A stretch of 14,878 nt of DNA, taken from assembly GCA_035506155.1 (NCBI GenBank), contig DATJPX010000014.1:1-14878 (forward strand), read 5' to 3'. Both the position numbers and the translations under genes were made by a program. The stretch comes from UBA877 sp035506155. Its GTDB lineage: Bacteria > Chloroflexota > Anaerolineae > Anaerolineales > Villigracilaceae. Numbering within the stretch: position 1 is the stretch's first letter; each line of letters opens with the position of its first letter. The notes under the pieces are model-generated. The model did no database searches. It was not told the DNA's origin and worked only from the letters and a program-made list of their open reading frames with translations. This document shows positions 13,264-14,878 of the stretch, piece by piece.

Positions 13264-13269
13264 TATAAT
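13264..13269 (+). promoter_or_regulatory. Candidate -10 box for pyruvate dehydrogenase operon
   Basis: A perfect TATAAT lies 44 bases before the E1 alpha ATG in an AT-rich pocket. Transcription would start near 13276. No TTGACA-like -35 is seen. Confidence 0.5.
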
Positions 13270-13274
13270 TGGTC

Positions 13275-13285
13275 TGATATTATCA
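13275..13285. promoter_or_regulatory. Palindrome at the predicted pyruvate dehydrogenase start site
   Basis: TGATA-T-TATCA is an 11-base palindrome covering the predicted transcription start. A further TGATA lies at 13250-13254, upstream of the -10. The position fits a repressor operator; no known regulator is recognised. Confidence 0.35.
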
Positions 13286-13313
13286 TCACATCGCACTCTC
13301 TACGGGAGTTGGA

Positions 13314-14270
13314 ATGGACAAGCAAAAAATGCTCGACTTGTATTACCAGATGGTGCTCATTCGCCGGATGGAAGAGAGCGCCGCGGAACTTTACCAGGCC
13401 GGCAAGATCGGGGGATTTCTTCACCTTTACATCGGCCAGGAGGCCGTCAGCACCGGGCTGATCGCCGCCCGCCAGCCCCAGGACCGGGTCATCACGGCCT
13501 ACCGGGATCACGGCGTGGCGGTCAACTGCGGCATCCCGGTCAATCAGGTGGTGGCGGAGCTGCTCGGCAAGGCCACCGGAATCTCGAAGGGCCGCGGCGG
13601 GTCGATGCACATGGCCGATGTGACCAAGAACTTCTGGGGCGGGCACGCCATCGTCGGCGCGCACCTGCCCCTGGCCTCCGGCCTGGCCCTGGGCGACAAA
13701 TACGCCGGCCGGGACGGCGTGACCATCTGCATGTTCGGCGAAGGCGCCACCAACATCGGCTTCTTCCACGAAGCCGTCAACCTGTCCAAGGTCTGGAACC
13801 TGCCGGTGCTGTGGGTCTGCGAGAACAACCACTACGGCATGGGCACGGCCGTGGAACGGGCCTCGGCCGTCTCCGAGATCCAGCAGAAGGCCGACGGGTA
13901 TGGGATCCCGCACAGCCGCGCCGACGGGATGGACCTGATGGCGGTGTACGAAGCCTCCAGGGAGGCCATCGGGAAGGTCCGGGCCGGGAACGGTCCGTAC
14001 CTGCTCGAGATCATGACCTACCGCTTCCGCGGCCACTCGATGGGCGACCCGGAACGCTACCGCAAACAGGAGGAGGTCAAGAAGTGGGAGGAGCAGGATC
14101 CGATCGGTATTTTTCGCAATTATTTGACCGCTCACAAAACCGCCTCCGCCAGGGCCCTGGACGAGATCGAAGCCCGCGCGGCCGAGGACTCGAAGAAAGC
14201 CGTCGAGTTCGCCGAGGCCAGCCCCGAGCCGGCCCTGGATACGCTGCTTGACGATATCTATGCAGACTAA
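13314..14270 (+). CDS. pdhA: Pyruvate dehydrogenase E1 component, alpha subunit (TPP-dependent)
   Basis: This 318-residue protein is the alpha subunit of a two-subunit (alpha2beta2) 2-oxoacid dehydrogenase E1. It binds thiamine diphosphate and decarboxylates pyruvate, passing the acetyl unit to lipoyl-E2. Visible motifs are YRDHG (63-67), SKGRGGSMHM (91-100), HAIVGAHLPLASGLA, the TPP motif GEG (142-144)...ENN (170-172), and the loop YRFRGHSMGDP (236-246), which includes the Ser corresponding to the phosphorylation site in eukaryotic E1. The Mg-binding Asp of the usual GDG is Glu, as in branched-chain E1 alpha. The flanking motifs still favour pyruvate or, less likely, acetoin dehydrogenase. 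GGGAG lies 5 bases before the ATG. The E1 beta gene follows after a 78-base spacer with a large inverted repeat. Confidence 0.9.
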   Translation: MDKQKMLDLYYQMVLIRRMEESAAELYQAGKIGGFLHLYIGQEAVSTGLIAARQPQDRVITAYRDHGVAVNCGIPVNQVVAELLGKATGISKGRGGSMHMADVTKNFWGGHAIVGAHLPLASGLALGDKYAGRDGVTICMFGEGATNIGFFHEAVNLSKVWNLPVLWVCENNHYGMGTAVERASAVSEIQQKADGYGIPHSRADGMDLMAVYEASREAIGKVRAGNGPYLLEIMTYRFRGHSMGDPERYRKQEEVKKWEEQDPIGIFRNYLTAHKTASARALDEIEARAAEDSKKAVEFAEASPEPALDTLLDDIYAD

Positions 14271-14335
14271 ACACAAAGGTCACGAAGGTCCACGAAGGAA
14301 AATAAAGCGTAGTGACCCTTCGTGTCCTTTGTGTT
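14270..14335 (+). repeat. Inverted repeat of CACAAAGG/CACGAAGG units between pdhA and pdhB
   Basis: The left arm at 14270-14288 pairs with the right arm at 14317-14335 over 19 positions with one mismatch. The left side also holds a tandem second CACGAAGG unit. It fills most of the pdhA-pdhB gap and could fold into a long hairpin in the message. It has no T-tract, so it is not a standard terminator. It resembles short dispersed CACAAAGG-type repeats known from intergenic DNA of environmental bacteria. Confidence 0.75.
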
Positions 14336-14348
14336 GAAAGGACTTATT

Positions 14349-14878
14349 ATGAGCAGATTAACCATGCGGGAAGCCATCTCCCAGGCCATGTGGGAGGAAA
14401 TGGAACGCGATCCGAACGTCTTCATCATGGGCGAGGAAGTGGGCGTCTGGGGCGGCTCGTACGCCGTCACCAAGGGCTTTTACGACCACTTCGGGGGAGA
14501 GCGAGTCCGGGATACCCCCATCGCCGAATCCGCCATCGTCGGCGCGGCTATCGGATCGGCCATGACCGGCCTGCGCCCGATCGCCGAGCTGATGACGATC
14601 AACTTCGCCTTCGCGACGATGGACCACATCGTCAACGAGGCTGCCAAGCTGCACTATATGTTCGGCGGACAGTTCGTCCTGCCGATGGTCATCCGGGCCG
14701 TCACGGGTGGGGGGCGCCAGCTGGCAGCAACCCATTCGCAGACCCCCGACGCCATCTTCGCCCACTTCCCCGGGCTGAAGGTGGTCGCTCCCGGGACGCC
14801 CGAGGACGCCAAGGGGATGATGAAAGCCGCCATCCGCTCGAACGACCCGGTGCTGTTCCTCGAGCACGCCACCCTCTA
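14349..14878 (+). CDS. pdhB: Pyruvate dehydrogenase E1 component, beta subunit (3' part missing)
   Basis: The first 176 codons are visible and the gene runs off the window. MGEEVGVWGG (27-36), the PIAESAIVGAAIGSAMTG segment with the TPP-activating Glu, and HSQTPDAIFAHFPGLKVVAPGTPEDAKGM match the pyrimidine-binding domain of E1 beta. This subunit completes the TPP sites with E1 alpha and docks E2. AAAGGA lies 6 bases before the ATG, on the right shoulder of the inverted repeat. It is probably co-transcribed with pdhA, with E2 and perhaps E3 expected downstream. Acetoin or branched-chain dehydrogenase beta are alternative assignments that the visible part does not exclude. Confidence 0.92.
   Translation, partial: MSRLTMREAISQAMWEEMERDPNVFIMGEEVGVWGGSYAVTKGFYDHFGGERVRDTPIAESAIVGAAIGSAMTGLRPIAELMTINFAFATMDHIVNEAAKLHYMFGGQFVLPMVIRAVTGGGRQLAATHSQTPDAIFAHFPGLKVVAPGTPEDAKGMMKAAIRSNDPVLFLEHATL

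Noticed and set aside
13267..13282. AATTGGT near the pdh promoter, resembling half of the E. coli PdhR operator
   Set aside because: Only one half-site matches and the second half (ACCAATT) is missing; PdhR is not expected in this type of bacterium.
13056..14276. A 406-codon minus-strand open frame opposite pdhA
   Set aside because: It mirrors the high-GC codon pattern of pdhA and even crosses the preceding gene's 3' end and terminator; no motif is present.

Overview
The window looks like chromosomal DNA from an anaerobic or facultative, GC-rich bacterium. The gene set suggests an Anaerolineae-type member of the Chloroflexota: hdrCBA, a MenA-like prenyltransferase, secreted Thr/Pro-rich SH3b lipoproteins with TPT linkers, an S10 peptidase without a signal peptide and a two-subunit pyruvate dehydrogenase E1. 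That placement is inference; no rRNA or other phylogenetic marker is present.

Layout. (1) Positions 1-2437, minus strand: hdrC-hdrB-hdrA, joined by two 4-base ATGA overlaps, with hdrA cut by the window edge. This is a soluble heterodisulfide-reductase-like iron-sulfur/flavin module. (2) Positions 2730-4298, plus strand: a divergently transcribed MenA-like UbiA prenyltransferase, then a dCMP-deaminase-family protein. They are separated by a terminator whose T-tract carries the next gene's -10 box. (3) Positions 4342-9004, minus strand: a YbaK-like aminoacyl-tRNA deacylase, an ACT-domain protein with a cytoplasmic-looking S10 serine carboxypeptidase, then a Thr-rich SH3-like lipoprotein with an M24 Xaa-Pro-type peptidase. 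(4) Positions 9209-13166, plus strand: two large lipoproteins. One has a parallel beta-helix and the other two Ig-like repeats. Both end in almost the same 164-residue SH3b plus FN3-like cassette, followed by similar terminators. A 400-base spacer between them holds a TATAAT box and several terminator-like hairpins. (5) Positions 13314-14878, plus strand: pyruvate dehydrogenase E1 alpha and the start of E1 beta, separated by a long inverted repeat built from CACAAAGG/CACGAAGG units.

How the genes fit together. The Hdr module and pyruvate dehydrogenase are central electron- and carbon-flow enzymes, and the MenA-like enzyme would supply a membrane quinone. The peptidases and the ACT and YbaK proteins point to amino-acid turnover. 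The three lipoproteins share a domain style (Cys-containing SH3b followed by FN3-like) and look like a cell-surface family that swaps N-terminal domains. No CRISPR array, tRNA, rRNA, transposase or phage gene was seen. The most unusual parts are the duplicated lipoprotein cassette and the structured spacer at 11303-11702; I found no clear new defence or mobile system.
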